From Anaerolineae bacterium (GTDB lineage Bacteria > Chloroflexota > Anaerolineae > Aggregatilineales > Phototrophicaceae): 14,710 nt of DNA. This document shows, piece after piece, positions 1 to 7,625 of this stretch. The stretch spans positions 1 to 14,710 of the forward strand of contig JALONY010000040.1 of NCBI GenBank assembly GCA_025454715.1. The letters are read 5' to 3'. The stretch's first letter is position 1, and each line of letters starts with the position of its first letter. The position numbers and the translations under genes were made by a program. The notes under the pieces are model-generated. The model saw only the letters and a program-made list of their open reading frames with translations. It was not told the origin of the DNA and searched no databases.

Positions 1-636
1 ACCCCGCTCAACTCGATCATCGGCTATAGCGAAATCTTGCTGGACGGGCTGGACGGTGACCTGACCGGTGACGCCCAAGAAGACGTGACGGCCATCCACG
101 AAAGCGGCCAGCACCTGCTGGGGCTGATTAACGAAATCCTCGACCATGCCAAGCTGGAGGCGGGGCAGATGCAGCTCGACCTGCAAACCCTCGACGCCCG
201 CGATGTGGCCATCGAGGTGGTCAAGATGGGCATGGTGCTCAAGAAGGAGCGCCCGATCGATGTCATCCTCGACGCGCCCGCCAAGGTGCCCGCGGTGCGC
301 GCCGACCCGTTCCGCTTGCGCCAAATCTTGCTCAACCTCGTCAGTAACGCGGTCAAGTTCACCGAGGCGGGGCGCGTCACCGTCGCGCTAGAGCCGGTCG
401 AGGACGGGCTGCACGTCTCGGTCAGCGATACCGGCGTGGGCATCGCGCCAGACCACCTCGACCTGATTTTCGAGCGCTTCTCGCAGGTCGATGGCTCCTC
501 GACCCGCCGCGCAGGCGGCACCGGCCTCGGCCTGACCATCACCCGCCAGCTCGTGCAGCTCCACGGGGGTCTCATCGCGGTCGAATCATCCCTCGGTCAA
601 GGCTCACGCTTCAGCTTCGTGCTGCCGCTGGCCTAA
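1..636 (+). CDS. Sensor histidine kinase, C-terminal part (5' end outside window)
   Basis: The frame is open from base 1 and ends at TAA 634-636. The first residues, [11 protein letters not shown], are the end of a HisKA dimerisation box, so the phospho-accepting His lies just left of the window. Downstream comes a complete HATPase_c domain: N-box with Asn codon 346-348 (NLVSNAVKF), G1 box DTGVGI from about 427, F-box FERFSQVD near 470, and G2 box GGTGLGL at 514-531. The protein ends soon after the ATPase fold, so there is no C-terminal receiver on this subunit. It should autophosphorylate and pass phosphate to separate receivers. The next gene starts 34 bases downstream and carries two receivers, and two more receiver genes follow, so a shared phosphorelay is likely. 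Sensor domains and membrane topology cannot be seen here. Confidence 0.93.
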   Translation, partial: TPLNSIIGYSEILLDGLDGDLTGDAQEDVTAIHESGQHLLGLINEILDHAKLEAGQMQLDLQTLDARDVAIEVVKMGMVLKKERPIDVILDAPAKVPAVRADPFRLRQILLNLVSNAVKFTEAGRVTVALEPVEDGLHVSVSDTGVGIAPDHLDLIFERFSQVDGSSTRRAGGTGLGLTITRQLVQLHGGLIAVESSLGQGSRFSFVLPLA

Positions 637-670
637 TCCCTATGTCGATTCACCTGATAGGAGCGCCGCC

Positions 671-2767
671 ATGACCGCACATTTCACACACATCGTCTGC
701 CTCGAATGTGGCCACCAGATGCCCCCCAAAGCCGAGCAACGCACCTGTGCCGCGTGCGGTTCCGCGTGGTTGGATGCCCGCTACGACTTGCCCGCCGTGC
801 GTGCCCTATGGGAGGCGGGCGCGCTACGCCACCGCGAGGCCACCCTCTGGCGCTACCGTGAGCTCCTGCCGGTCGATGGCCCCAACCCCGAAATCACCAT
901 GGGCGAGGGCGGCACCGCCCTGCCCCGCCTTTACAGCACCGAACGCCTGTATGGCCACCAGCCCATTTACGTCAAAGACGAGCGCAAGAACCCAACCAAC
1001 TCGTTCAAAGACCGCCAAGCCGCCGTCAGCGTGACGTGGATGCGCAGTGTCGGCATCGGCGAGTGCGTGTTGGCCTCCACCGGCAATGCAGCGGTGGCCT
1101 ATGCCGCCTTTTGCGCCCGTGCCGGAATCCGCCTCTGGCTGTTCATGACCAACGCCGCCCCACTCGAAAAAATGCGCGAGGTCGCGCTATACGGCGCGGA
1201 GGTCGTGCGCGTCAACGGCACCTATGACGAGGCCAAACACATGGCCGCCCAGTTCGCCCAGCGCCGCGGCATCTACATCGACACCGGCGCCAAGGCCATC
1301 CCCAGCAAAGAGAGCATGAAGACGCTGGCCTTCGAAATTGCCGAGGGCTTGGGCTTGGTGCATGACCACGGCAGACCCAGTGGTCAATTCGTCGCGCCCG
1401 ATTGGTACATCCAAGCCGTCAGCGGGGGCATCGGCCCCTTGGGGGTGATGAAGGGCTTCGGCGAATTGTACGAGATGGGCTTGATTGACCGCGTGCCCAA
1501 GCTCGGCATCATCCAAGCGGCGGGTTGCGCCCCGATGGTCAGCGCCTATGCGGCGCAGGCCGAAAAAGCCACGCCCGTCAGCCCCAAGACCCTGATTCAC
1601 GTGTTGGCGACCGGCGACCCGGGCGCGGCCTATGGCTTGTTGCGCGCCCATGCGCTGGCGCACGGTGGGGCGTTCCGTGCCGTCGAGGACGGCGACGCCT
1701 TCCGCGCCATGCGCCAAGTGGCCAGTCAGGCAGGCCTCTCGGTCGAGCCCGCCGCGGCGGTCGCTTTTGCCGGGCTCGAACAGCTCTTGCAAGACGGCAC
1801 TATCCAAGCGGGCGAGGTGGTGGTGGTCAACGCCAGCGGCCACACCCTGACCGCCGAAGGCCACATCCTCGGCGACCAATACGACCGCTACATCTTGTCG
1901 CTCAACGCCCAACCCAGCGGCGCGCAGCTCTCGACCGACCTCGACGCGCTGGCCGAACAAGTCACGACCGTGGTGGTGGTCGATGACAACCCCAACGACC
2001 GCAAGCTCATCCGCCGCCTGCTGCAAAGCTACAAACAATATCGGGTGTACGAGGCCACCGATGGCGCCGACGGCCTGACCGTCGTCCGCGACCGCCAGCC
2101 CGATTTGATCGTGGCCGACCTGACCATGCCGGAAATGGACGGCCTCGATTTCGTGCGCGCCCTCAAATCCGACCCCAAAACCAGCCATATCCCCGTCGTG
2201 GTGGTCTCGGCCAAGAGCATCACCCCCGATGAGCGCACCTTCTTGCGCCGCCACACCGAGTCGGTCTGGACGAAGGGCGATTTCGACACACGACAATTGG
2301 TTGACCATATTGTCTTAACGCTTGGCCATCAACCCGTGGCCAGCCCACGCCGCGAGGCCGTCCGCACCGCCCAACCCGAAGAGGCCGCCGCTCAGCACAC
2401 CATCCTCATCATCGACGATAACCCCGCCGACCTGCGCCTCGCACGGCGCGCCCTCAGCCGCCACCCCGAGTATCAACTGATCGAGGCCAGCGACGGGCGC
2501 GAGGGGTTGAAGGCGATTTACGCGCACCACCCCGACCTAATCGTCCTCGACCTGACCCTGCCTGAGCTCGACGGCTTCACCATCCTCGACACCCTGCACA
2601 ACGACCGTACCCTGCGCGATACACCCGTCATCGTTTTGTCGGCCAAAGGCTTAAATCTTAACGAAAGGACAACGCTTCTGAGGTATACTGATGTTATATT
2701 AGAAAAAGCAGGGTTCGAGGTCGGACAATTTGCCGAAACGGTAAAGCGTAAGTTAAAACCGGATTGA
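671..2767 (+). CDS. Threonine-synthase-like PLP enzyme fused to two receiver domains
   Basis: This is a single 698-residue frame with ATG at 671 and a TAGGAG ribosome site just upstream. Residues 1-35 form a zinc ribbon (Cys10, 13, 26, 29) as in many threonine synthases. Residues about 70-410 are a fold-type II PLP domain: SFKDR with PLP Lys113, STGN at 136-139, a glycine-rich phosphate loop SGGIGPLG at 251-258, and NASGHT at 387-392. Two receiver domains follow, about 433-551 and 577-698. Receiver 1 has Asp438/439, acceptor Asp483, Ser513 and Lys535; receiver 2 has Asp582/583, Asp627, Ser657 and Lys679. The D-to-S and S-to-K spacings are 30 and 22 in both, exactly as in CheY. Threonine synthase itself makes threonine from O-phosphohomoserine, but other fold II lyases or synthases share these motifs, so the substrate is not certain. 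The last 120 bases are unusually AT-rich. The fusion is uninterrupted and unusual; a phosphorylation-controlled enzyme is my inference. Confidence 0.9.
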   Translation: MTAHFTHIVCLECGHQMPPKAEQRTCAACGSAWLDARYDLPAVRALWEAGALRHREATLWRYRELLPVDGPNPEITMGEGGTALPRLYSTERLYGHQPIYVKDERKNPTNSFKDRQAAVSVTWMRSVGIGECVLASTGNAAVAYAAFCARAGIRLWLFMTNAAPLEKMREVALYGAEVVRVNGTYDEAKHMAAQFAQRRGIYIDTGAKAIPSKESMKTLAFEIAEGLGLVHDHGRPSGQFVAPDWYIQAVSGGIGPLGVMKGFGELYEMGLIDRVPKLGIIQAAGCAPMVSAYAAQAEKATPVSPKTLIHVLATGDPGAAYGLLRAHALAHGGAFRAVEDGDAFRAMRQVASQAGLSVEPAAAVAFAGLEQLLQDGTIQAGEVVVVNASGHTLTAEGHILGDQYDRYILSLNAQPSGAQLSTDLDALAEQVTTVVVVDDNPNDRKLIRRLLQSYKQYRVYEATDGADGLTVVRDRQPDLIVADLTMPEMDGLDFVRALKSDPKTSHIPVVVVSAKSITPDERTFLRRHTESVWTKGDFDTRQLVDHIVLTLGHQPVASPRREAVRTAQPEEAAAQHTILIIDDNPADLRLARRALSRHPEYQLIEASDGREGLKAIYAHHPDLIVLDLTLPELDGFTILDTLHNDRTLRDTPVIVLSAKGLNLNERTTLLRYTDVILEKAGFEVGQFAETVKRKLKPD

Positions 2768-2842
2768 AGTATTCACCCTCGAAACACCCCTATCAGCCAT
2801 CATCCCTATCGACAACCAAAGACCCCCTTGGAGACGCACCCC

Positions 2843-3220
2843 ATGACGACCGTCCTCTATATCGAAGACAACCCCCACAACATGCGCCTTGTCCGCAAGA
2901 TGCTCCAAACCGATGGGTTCGAAATGGTGGAAGCGCAAGACGGCATGAGCGGCATCGAGGCCGCGCTGGCGCACAACCCCTCCATCATCCTCATGGACAT
3001 CAACCTGCCCGACATCGACGGCCTCGAGGTCACGGCGCGCCTGCGTAAATACCCGCAATTCGCCCGCACCCCGATCATTGCGCTGACGGCCAACGCCATG
3101 CACGGAGACCGTGAGCGCATCACCAGCGGCGGGTGCGACGGCTATTTGGCCAAGCCCATCACGCGCAACGAACTGCTCAACACCATCCGCCGTTTTTTAT
3201 TGGTGGCGCAGACGGCGTAA
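2843..3220 (+). CDS. Single-domain response regulator (DivK/Spo0F-like)
   Basis: This 125-residue protein is only a receiver domain. Its pocket is Glu8/Asp9, acceptor Asp52, Thr82 and Lys104 (YLAKP), with canonical 30 and 22 spacings, so it should be phosphorylatable. There is no output domain, which suits a phosphorelay intermediate or a protein-interaction regulator such as DivK or Spo0F. A TTG at 2828 is also in frame, but ATG 2843 is preferred: GGAG at 2830-2833 sits nine bases before it and the protein then begins with the usual short lead into beta-1 (MTTVLYIEDN). It lies 75 bases after the enzyme-receiver fusion and 72 before the next receiver gene, on the same strand. The partner kinase is probably the one at the left edge, but orphan pairing cannot be excluded. 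Confidence 0.93.
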   Translation: MTTVLYIEDNPHNMRLVRKMLQTDGFEMVEAQDGMSGIEAALAHNPSIILMDINLPDIDGLEVTARLRKYPQFARTPIIALTANAMHGDRERITSGGCDGYLAKPITRNELLNTIRRFLLVAQTA

Positions 3221-3292
3221 CGGCCTGACCGCGCAGCACCACCCTAGGCTACGCCCACCCGTCCGCTCATCCACTCCAGAGGTTTGGGTTCC

Positions 3293-3655
3293 ATGGCTCG
3301 CATCGTCCTGATCGAAGACAACCCCCTCAACGCACGCTTGGCCGAGCGGTTGCTCCTGCGCGCCGGTCATGAGGTCGAGACGCTGGAGGACGGCGAAAAC
3401 GGCTACGCCTACATCTTGCAAAACCCGCCCGACATCGTCTTGCTCGACCTCGGTCTGCCCGACATCGACGGGCAGACCGTCGCCGCGCTCATCCGCCAGC
3501 ACCCCGACCTCTCGCAGCTGCGCGTGGTGGCGTTCACGGCGTGGCCGGAGGCCATGGCCGCCGAAATCGCGCAAGCCTATGGTTGCAACGGGGTGATCAA
3601 CAAACCGATCGACACCCGCCGCTTCGCCGCGCAGGTCGAGCAGTATTTGTCATGA
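3293..3655 (+). CDS. Single-domain response regulator
   Basis: This is a 120-residue stand-alone receiver: MARIVLIEDN start, Glu8/Asp9, acceptor Asp52 (LLDLGLPDIDG), Thr82 and Lys104 (NKP). It parallels the upstream receiver residue for residue in its pocket positions, but the surface sequence differs enough that the two are not a recent duplication. ATG 3293 is favoured over an in-frame TTG at 3284 because AGAGG at 3278-3282 is well placed. The stop TGA overlaps the ATG of the GNAT gene in an ATGA arrangement, so the two are probably translationally coupled. With no output domain, it probably acts by protein contact or as a phosphate sink; the acetyltransferase next door is a possible partner, by inference only. 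Confidence 0.93.
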   Translation: MARIVLIEDNPLNARLAERLLLRAGHEVETLEDGENGYAYILQNPPDIVLLDLGLPDIDGQTVAALIRQHPDLSQLRVVAFTAWPEAMAAEIAQAYGCNGVINKPIDTRRFAAQVEQYLS

Positions 3656-4521
3656 CCCCGCACGCCGCAGTCGAGCACCCGTCTCGCCCGCTGGCGTTGG
3701 CCAGCGAGTTCAGCTATGACGTGCTGGCCGAGCTCTACAACAACACCCGAGTCGATTACATCGTGCCGATGCCGATGAACGCGGCCAAAATGCGCGAGTA
3801 CGTGACGTTGTACGATGTCGCACTAGACCACTCGTTCGTCGCGTTGGACGGGCACGGTCAACCGGTCGGGCTGGGGATGATGGGCGTGCGCGGCCAACGC
3901 GCATGGATTACGCGGCTGGGCATCTTGCCGTCCCAGCGCGGGCGCGGCCTCGGTCAATCGTTGATGGACGCGATGCTGGGCGCGGCAGGGTCGAGTGGTT
4001 GCCACACCCTCCAGCTCGAGGTCATCCACGGCAACGACCCCGCCCGCCGCTTGTTCGAGGTCAACGGGTTCACCCACGTGCGCGATGTGCTGGTGGTGCG
4101 CCGCCCGCCCCGCACCGGCCAGACCTCGCCCCTCTTCGACCCCAGCATCCAGCTCCAAGACCTGTCCGCCATCCAGATTGAGCGGTGCTTGGCCGCCCGC
4201 ACCGACACCCCGACATGGCTGGACGAAACCCCCTCGGTGCTCAAACGCGGCAACCTGCGCGGCCTCTCGGCCATCGACCCGCACGGGCGCGCCAGCTGGC
4301 TGGTGTATCATGCCGGGCTGTTGCAGCTCTCGCATTTCGTGTTCGGCCCCTACATCGACGAAGGGGTGGCGCGTGCGCTGCTGTTCGCCGCGCACAACGC
4401 ACACCCCAAATCCGATACCAAAATCGAGAACGTCCCTGCCGATAGCCCGTATTGGCCGGTGATGATGTCGATGGGCTACCTGTCCACCTTCACCCGCCAA
4501 GAGATGGTGTTGACGCGCTAG
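3652..4521 (+). CDS. GNAT-family N-acetyltransferase with extra C-terminal domain
   Basis: This 289-residue protein starts at ATG 3652, overlapping the previous stop by four bases; upstream in-frame codons belong to the receiver gene's other frame and are rejected. Residues about 20-150 form a GNAT domain. The acetyl-CoA pyrophosphate loop is QRGRGLG at 95-101, and the beta-5/alpha-4 signature NDPARRLFEVNGF lies near 128-140. Residues about 160-289 form a second block, without a recognisable acetyl-CoA loop, ending in a GNAT-like beta pattern (MMSMGYLSTFTRQEMVL); it may be a degenerate second GNAT half, as in tandem-GNAT proteins. Substrate unknown. Coupling to a receiver gene hints at regulated acetylation within the signalling cluster, which is inference. 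Its TAG overlaps the convergent aminotransferase stop. Confidence 0.85.
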   Translation: MTPHAAVEHPSRPLALASEFSYDVLAELYNNTRVDYIVPMPMNAAKMREYVTLYDVALDHSFVALDGHGQPVGLGMMGVRGQRAWITRLGILPSQRGRGLGQSLMDAMLGAAGSSGCHTLQLEVIHGNDPARRLFEVNGFTHVRDVLVVRRPPRTGQTSPLFDPSIQLQDLSAIQIERCLAARTDTPTWLDETPSVLKRGNLRGLSAIDPHGRASWLVYHAGLLQLSHFVFGPYIDEGVARALLFAAHNAHPKSDTKIENVPADSPYWPVMMSMGYLSTFTRQEMVLTR

Positions 4522-5708
4522 GCACCCGCCAGCGCCAGCGGCTTGACCAGCCCGCGCTTGACCAAGAAGCGCTCGATGCGCTCCAATGCCCGCTCGATGT
4601 CCTCATAAGCCGCCGTGTAGCTGGCGCGGATGAAGCCGCGCCCCGACGCCCCGAACGCGCTGCCGGGGATGACCGCCACGCGCTCCTCAATCAACAACTG
4701 CTCGCAAAACGTCTCGTCGTCCATGCCGGTCGCGGCAATCGACGGGAAGGCGTAAAACGCGCCTTTCGGCTCGAAACAGGTCAAGCCCAAGCGGTTGAAC
4801 CCGTCCACGATTAGGCGGCGGCGGGCGTCGTAGCTTTGGCGCATGTGCTCCACGTCCGGCTCGCCATGCACGATGGCTTGTACCGCCGCGGCCTGCCCCA
4901 TGGTCGGCGCCGACATGATCAAATATTGGTGCAGTTTACGCATCGCTTCCATCACCGGCGCGGGGGCGGCGGCATAGCCGATGCGCCAGCCGGTCATCGC
5001 ATACGATTTGCTCATGCCGCTCAGCAGGATGGTGCGCTCGCGCATCCCGCGCAACGAGGCAAAGTTGACGTGCTCGACATCGTAGACCAGCCGCTCGTAA
5101 ATCTCGTCGGAAATCACCACGAGGTCGTGGCGCTCGGCCACCGCCGCAATCTCGGCCATCCGCTCGGGGGTCAAGACCGCGCCGGTCGGGTTGTTGGGGT
5201 AGCTCATCAAGATGGCCTTGGTGCGCGGGGTGATGCGCGCCTCGAGGTCGGCTCCCGTGACTTGAAAGCCGTTCTCGACACGGGTGGGCACCATCACCGC
5301 CACGCCGCCCGCCATCTCGACAGCGGCAGGGTTGGCCACGAAACACGGCTCGATGACCAAGACCTCGTCGCCCGGGTCGCAGATGGCCTTGAGCGCCAGC
5401 CACAACGCCTCGCTCACCCCGACCGTCACCAAGATTTCGGTGCCCGCGTCATAGCTCACGCCGTAGCGGTTGAGCAGTTGGCTGGCGATGGCGTGGCGCA
5501 GCTCGATGGTGCCGCTGTTGCTGGTGTAGGCAGTCTGGCCTTGCAAGATGGCGTCAGCGCCCTTCTGGGCGATGTGCGCGGGGGTGGCGAAGTCCGGCTC
5601 GCCGATGCCGAGGGTAATCACGTCCTGCATGGTGGCCGCGATGTCGAAAAAGCGGCGGATGCCCGAGGGGCGGAGTTGCTGGACTTGTTTGGAGAGGAAC
5701 TGACGCAT
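4518..5708 (-). CDS. PLP-dependent class I/II aminotransferase
   Basis: This 396-residue protein has all fold-type I aminotransferase landmarks: NNPTG at about 172-176, DEIY at 201-204, the PLP lysine in SGMSKSY (Lys234), and the carboxylate-binding Arg361 in RGFIRASY. The N-terminal region with GIGEPDF and QTAYTSNSGTIELR is typical of the aspartate/aromatic and diaminopimelate-type aminotransferase group. Substrate specificity cannot be fixed from sequence reading alone. A longer frame starts at a TTG at 5780, but the strong promoter at 5766-5794 would put the transcript start near 5759, downstream of that TTG. ATG 5708, with GGTGA eight bases upstream, is therefore chosen. The gene is divergent from murJ and convergent with the GNAT gene, so it is probably monocistronic. 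Confidence 0.92.
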   Translation of the reverse strand: MRQFLSKQVQQLRPSGIRRFFDIAATMQDVITLGIGEPDFATPAHIAQKGADAILQGQTAYTSNSGTIELRHAIASQLLNRYGVSYDAGTEILVTVGVSEALWLALKAICDPGDEVLVIEPCFVANPAAVEMAGGVAVMVPTRVENGFQVTGADLEARITPRTKAILMSYPNNPTGAVLTPERMAEIAAVAERHDLVVISDEIYERLVYDVEHVNFASLRGMRERTILLSGMSKSYAMTGWRIGYAAAPAPVMEAMRKLHQYLIMSAPTMGQAAAVQAIVHGEPDVEHMRQSYDARRRLIVDGFNRLGLTCFEPKGAFYAFPSIAATGMDDETFCEQLLIEERVAVIPGSAFGASGRGFIRASYTAAYEDIERALERIERFLVKRGLVKPLALAGA

Positions 5709-5765
5709 GTTTGGGGTCACCGTGGGTATGTGGAGGACATTCGTGCAGGTCGTTGTATATCGTTC

Positions 5766-5794
5766 ATCATACTTGCCCAAAACAGGCGTGTCAT
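5766..5794 (-). promoter_or_regulatory. Sigma70-type promoter of the aminotransferase gene
   Basis: Read on the minus strand, ATGACA (5789-5794) and TATGAT (5766-5771) are separated by exactly 17 bases. Each hexamer matches the sigma70 consensus at five of six positions. The predicted start near 5759 gives a leader of about 50 bases before ATG 5708. A 7-bp inverted repeat GGTGCGG/CCGCACC (5800-5806 and 5816-5822) sits directly upstream of the -35 box and could be an operator. Confidence 0.6.
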
Positions 5795-5899
5795 GGGGCG
5801 GTGCGGCGCAAAAACCCGCACCGGATTCCTACACAATGTCGGATAAGCCGCCCTTGACGGCCTGTTTGCCAGCTCGGTCTGGCGCGGGGGCGGGCGCGG

Positions 5900-5908
5900 T
5901 GCGATAGT
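5900..5908 (+). promoter_or_regulatory. Weak extended -10 promoter candidate for murJ
   Basis: TGC followed by GATAGT resembles an extended -10 element 40 bases before ATG 5948. No -35 hexamer lies at the right distance; a TTGACG at 5854-5859 is too far upstream. It is listed because the 239-base divergent gap must hold a murJ promoter and this is the best match seen. Confidence 0.25.
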
Positions 5909-5947
5909 TAACCGTCTGGTTTGCCGCCCTCCCGAAAGCCGCCCCTC

Positions 5948-7561
5948 ATGACCGACGCCGCCCCTTCCCCTGCCAACGCCCAATCGGGCGTCGCCCGCGC
6001 CTCGTTGTTGCTCGGGCTGGGCAATATCGCCAGCCGCGTGCTCGGGCTCCTGCGCGATGTCGCGCTCAGCAGTGTGTTCGGCCCCTCGCGGGCGCTCGAG
6101 GCGTTCAACAACGCCGTGCTGGTCAGCCGCGCCGTGTTCGATTTGCTGATTGCCGGGCACGTCAACAGCGCCATCGTCCCCGTCCTCAGCGACATCGAGG
6201 CCACGCAAGGCCGCGAGGCGCTCTATCGCGTGTTGCGCGCCCTCGCCGGGGTGATTTTGGTGGTCGGCGGCTTGTTCGTCGTGCTGCTGTTGCCATTGGC
6301 CGCGCCGGTGGCGGGCATCGTCGGCGGCACCGACCCCGAAACCCTCGCCCTGACCACCGACCTGTTGCGCCTGACCAGCCCGTCGATCGTGCTGCTGGCT
6401 TTGTTCGCCCTCTATAGCGGCGCGTTGTACGCCTTGCGGAGCTTTCGCTATCCGGCCTTCGCCGCCGCCGCCTTCAACGGCACGTTGGTCGTGTTGACGT
6501 GGGGCAGCGGGCAAGTCTTGGGCGGCCAAAGCGCGATTATCGCGGTGGCGGTGGCGTGGGTGTTGGCGGCGCTGGCACAGCTCGCCTTGCAGTGGGTCGG
6601 GTTGCGCGGCGGCTCGGTCTGGCCGTCGTTCCGCTGGCGTGACCCGCTGGTGCGCCCCGCCTTGCGCCGCATCGGGCGGTTATATGTGCCGGTCATCGGC
6701 GCGCTCGGCCTCGACCTCGTGACCACCCGTTTCTTGACCTATGCGCTGGCCGCCAACGCCAGCATCGCCCACGGCAACGTCTACCTGACGTGGGCGACCA
6801 CCCTGATGCAGTTCCCGCAGGGGCTGGTGGCCACGGCCATCAGCGCGGCGGTCTTGCCCACCCTCAGCCGCACCGCCGCCCTGATGCGTGACCAGCCCAG
6901 CGACGGGCAGGCCGCCCAAGCCTTCCGCGACACGCTGGGCTATGGCCTACGCCTGACCACCGCGCTAATTTTGCCGGCGGCGGTCGGGTTGGCGGTCTTG
7001 GCGGTTCCGGCCATCCGCCTCTTGTTCGAGCACGGCCTGACCACCCCCACCGACACCGACATCACCGCCACCGCGCTCCGCCTGTACCTCGTCGGCTTGC
7101 CGTTCGCGGCGTGGGATTTGCTGTTGATTTACGGCTTTTACGCCCGCCAAGATACCCTGACTCCGGCCTTGGTCGGGGCGGGGAGCTTGTTGGTCTACAC
7201 GGTGGCGGCCTTGTTGCTCACGCCGGCCTTCGGCTTATACGCGCTGATGATGGCCGACGCCATCAAGCACATCACCCACGCGCTGGTCTCGGCAGTGCTG
7301 CTGTGGCGGCGGGTGGGCGGCTTGAACGGGCAGGGCTTGGTCGGAACGTTCGCCAAGTCGGTGCTGGGCTGTGGGGTGATGGTCGGGGTGGCCGCGCTGG
7401 TCGTGCCGCTGAGCGAGCGCGTGTTCGGGGCGGGCGGGCTGGGCGAATTGCTGGCGTTGGGCGTGGCGGGCGCGGCGTGCGCGTTGGCCTATGGCTTGAC
7501 CGCCTATGCCCTGCGCCTCGACGCCCTGCGCGATGTGGTGCGCGTGCTGCGCCGCCGCTGA
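5948..7561 (+). CDS. murJ: MurJ/MviN-family lipid II flippase
   Basis: This 537-residue, very hydrophobic protein has roughly a dozen or more membrane segments. The N-terminal signature SRVLGLLRD followed by FNNAVL and SAIVPVLSD matches the MurJ/MviN family, as does the central QFPQGLVATAISAAVLPTLSR. Family members flip lipid-linked peptidoglycan precursor across the cytoplasmic membrane. The two arginines equivalent to E. coli Arg18 and Arg24 are present (SR and LRD), but the Arg-Arg pair of E. coli LLRRIF is replaced by Phe-Asp here, so this is a divergent member and the substrate is not assured. ATG 5948 is preferred to an in-frame TTG at 5921 because the added residues are low-complexity. 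The gene stands alone: the aminotransferase is divergent and the toxin-antitoxin cassette follows. Confidence 0.87.
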   Translation: MTDAAPSPANAQSGVARASLLLGLGNIASRVLGLLRDVALSSVFGPSRALEAFNNAVLVSRAVFDLLIAGHVNSAIVPVLSDIEATQGREALYRVLRALAGVILVVGGLFVVLLLPLAAPVAGIVGGTDPETLALTTDLLRLTSPSIVLLALFALYSGALYALRSFRYPAFAAAAFNGTLVVLTWGSGQVLGGQSAIIAVAVAWVLAALAQLALQWVGLRGGSVWPSFRWRDPLVRPALRRIGRLYVPVIGALGLDLVTTRFLTYALAANASIAHGNVYLTWATTLMQFPQGLVATAISAAVLPTLSRTAALMRDQPSDGQAAQAFRDTLGYGLRLTTALILPAAVGLAVLAVPAIRLLFEHGLTTPTDTDITATALRLYLVGLPFAAWDLLLIYGFYARQDTLTPALVGAGSLLVYTVAALLLTPAFGLYALMMADAIKHITHALVSAVLLWRRVGGLNGQGLVGTFAKSVLGCGVMVGVAALVVPLSERVFGAGGLGELLALGVAGAACALAYGLTAYALRLDALRDVVRVLRRR

Positions 7562-7575
7562 TTGTGGGGGGTCGG

Positions 7576-7598
7576 CGCACCGCGCCGGTTTTGTGCTA
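7576..7598 (+). repeat. 23-bp direct repeat, left copy
   Basis: The copy at 7576-7598 is identical to 8209-8231. It begins CGCACCGCGCC and ends TTTTGTGCTA. It contains a short dyad ACCG-CGC-CGGT and runs directly into the -10 element of the antitoxin gene. The copies are 633 bases apart and bracket the toxin-antitoxin pair exactly. Confidence 0.97.
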
Positions 7599-7602
7599 TG
7601 AT
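7594..7602 (+). promoter_or_regulatory. Extended -10 promoter of the toxin-antitoxin operon
   Basis: TGC-TATGAT is an extended -10 element with five of six matches in the hexamer. There is no clear -35, as is common for extended -10 promoters. The predicted start is near 7609, almost at the AGGAGGAG ribosome site (7609-7616), which implies a very short leader before ATG 7626. Confidence 0.55.
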
Positions 7603-7625
7603 GTGTGTAGGAGGAGCAGTCAACC

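Noticed and set aside
1187..2308. Long minus-strand open frame (373 residues) opposite the enzyme-receiver fusion
   Set aside because: It is low-complexity (His, Asp, Gly, Val-rich), has no recognisable motif, and lies antisense to a gene with full family motifs; such shadow frames are expected in GC-rich DNA.
5709..5780. Upstream TTG start (5780) for the aminotransferase
   Set aside because: It would lie upstream of the predicted transcript start from the ATGACA-17-TATGAT promoter, and the extra 24 residues match nothing in the family.
5854..5859. TTGACG as a -35 box for murJ
   Set aside because: Five of six consensus matches, but no -10-like hexamer lies 16-18 bases downstream.
5717..6529. 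Minus-strand open frame (270 residues) over the divergent gap and the start of murJ
   Set aside because: Gln/Arg/Ala-rich composition without motifs; the murJ frame in the same place has clear family motifs and the gap holds promoter elements.
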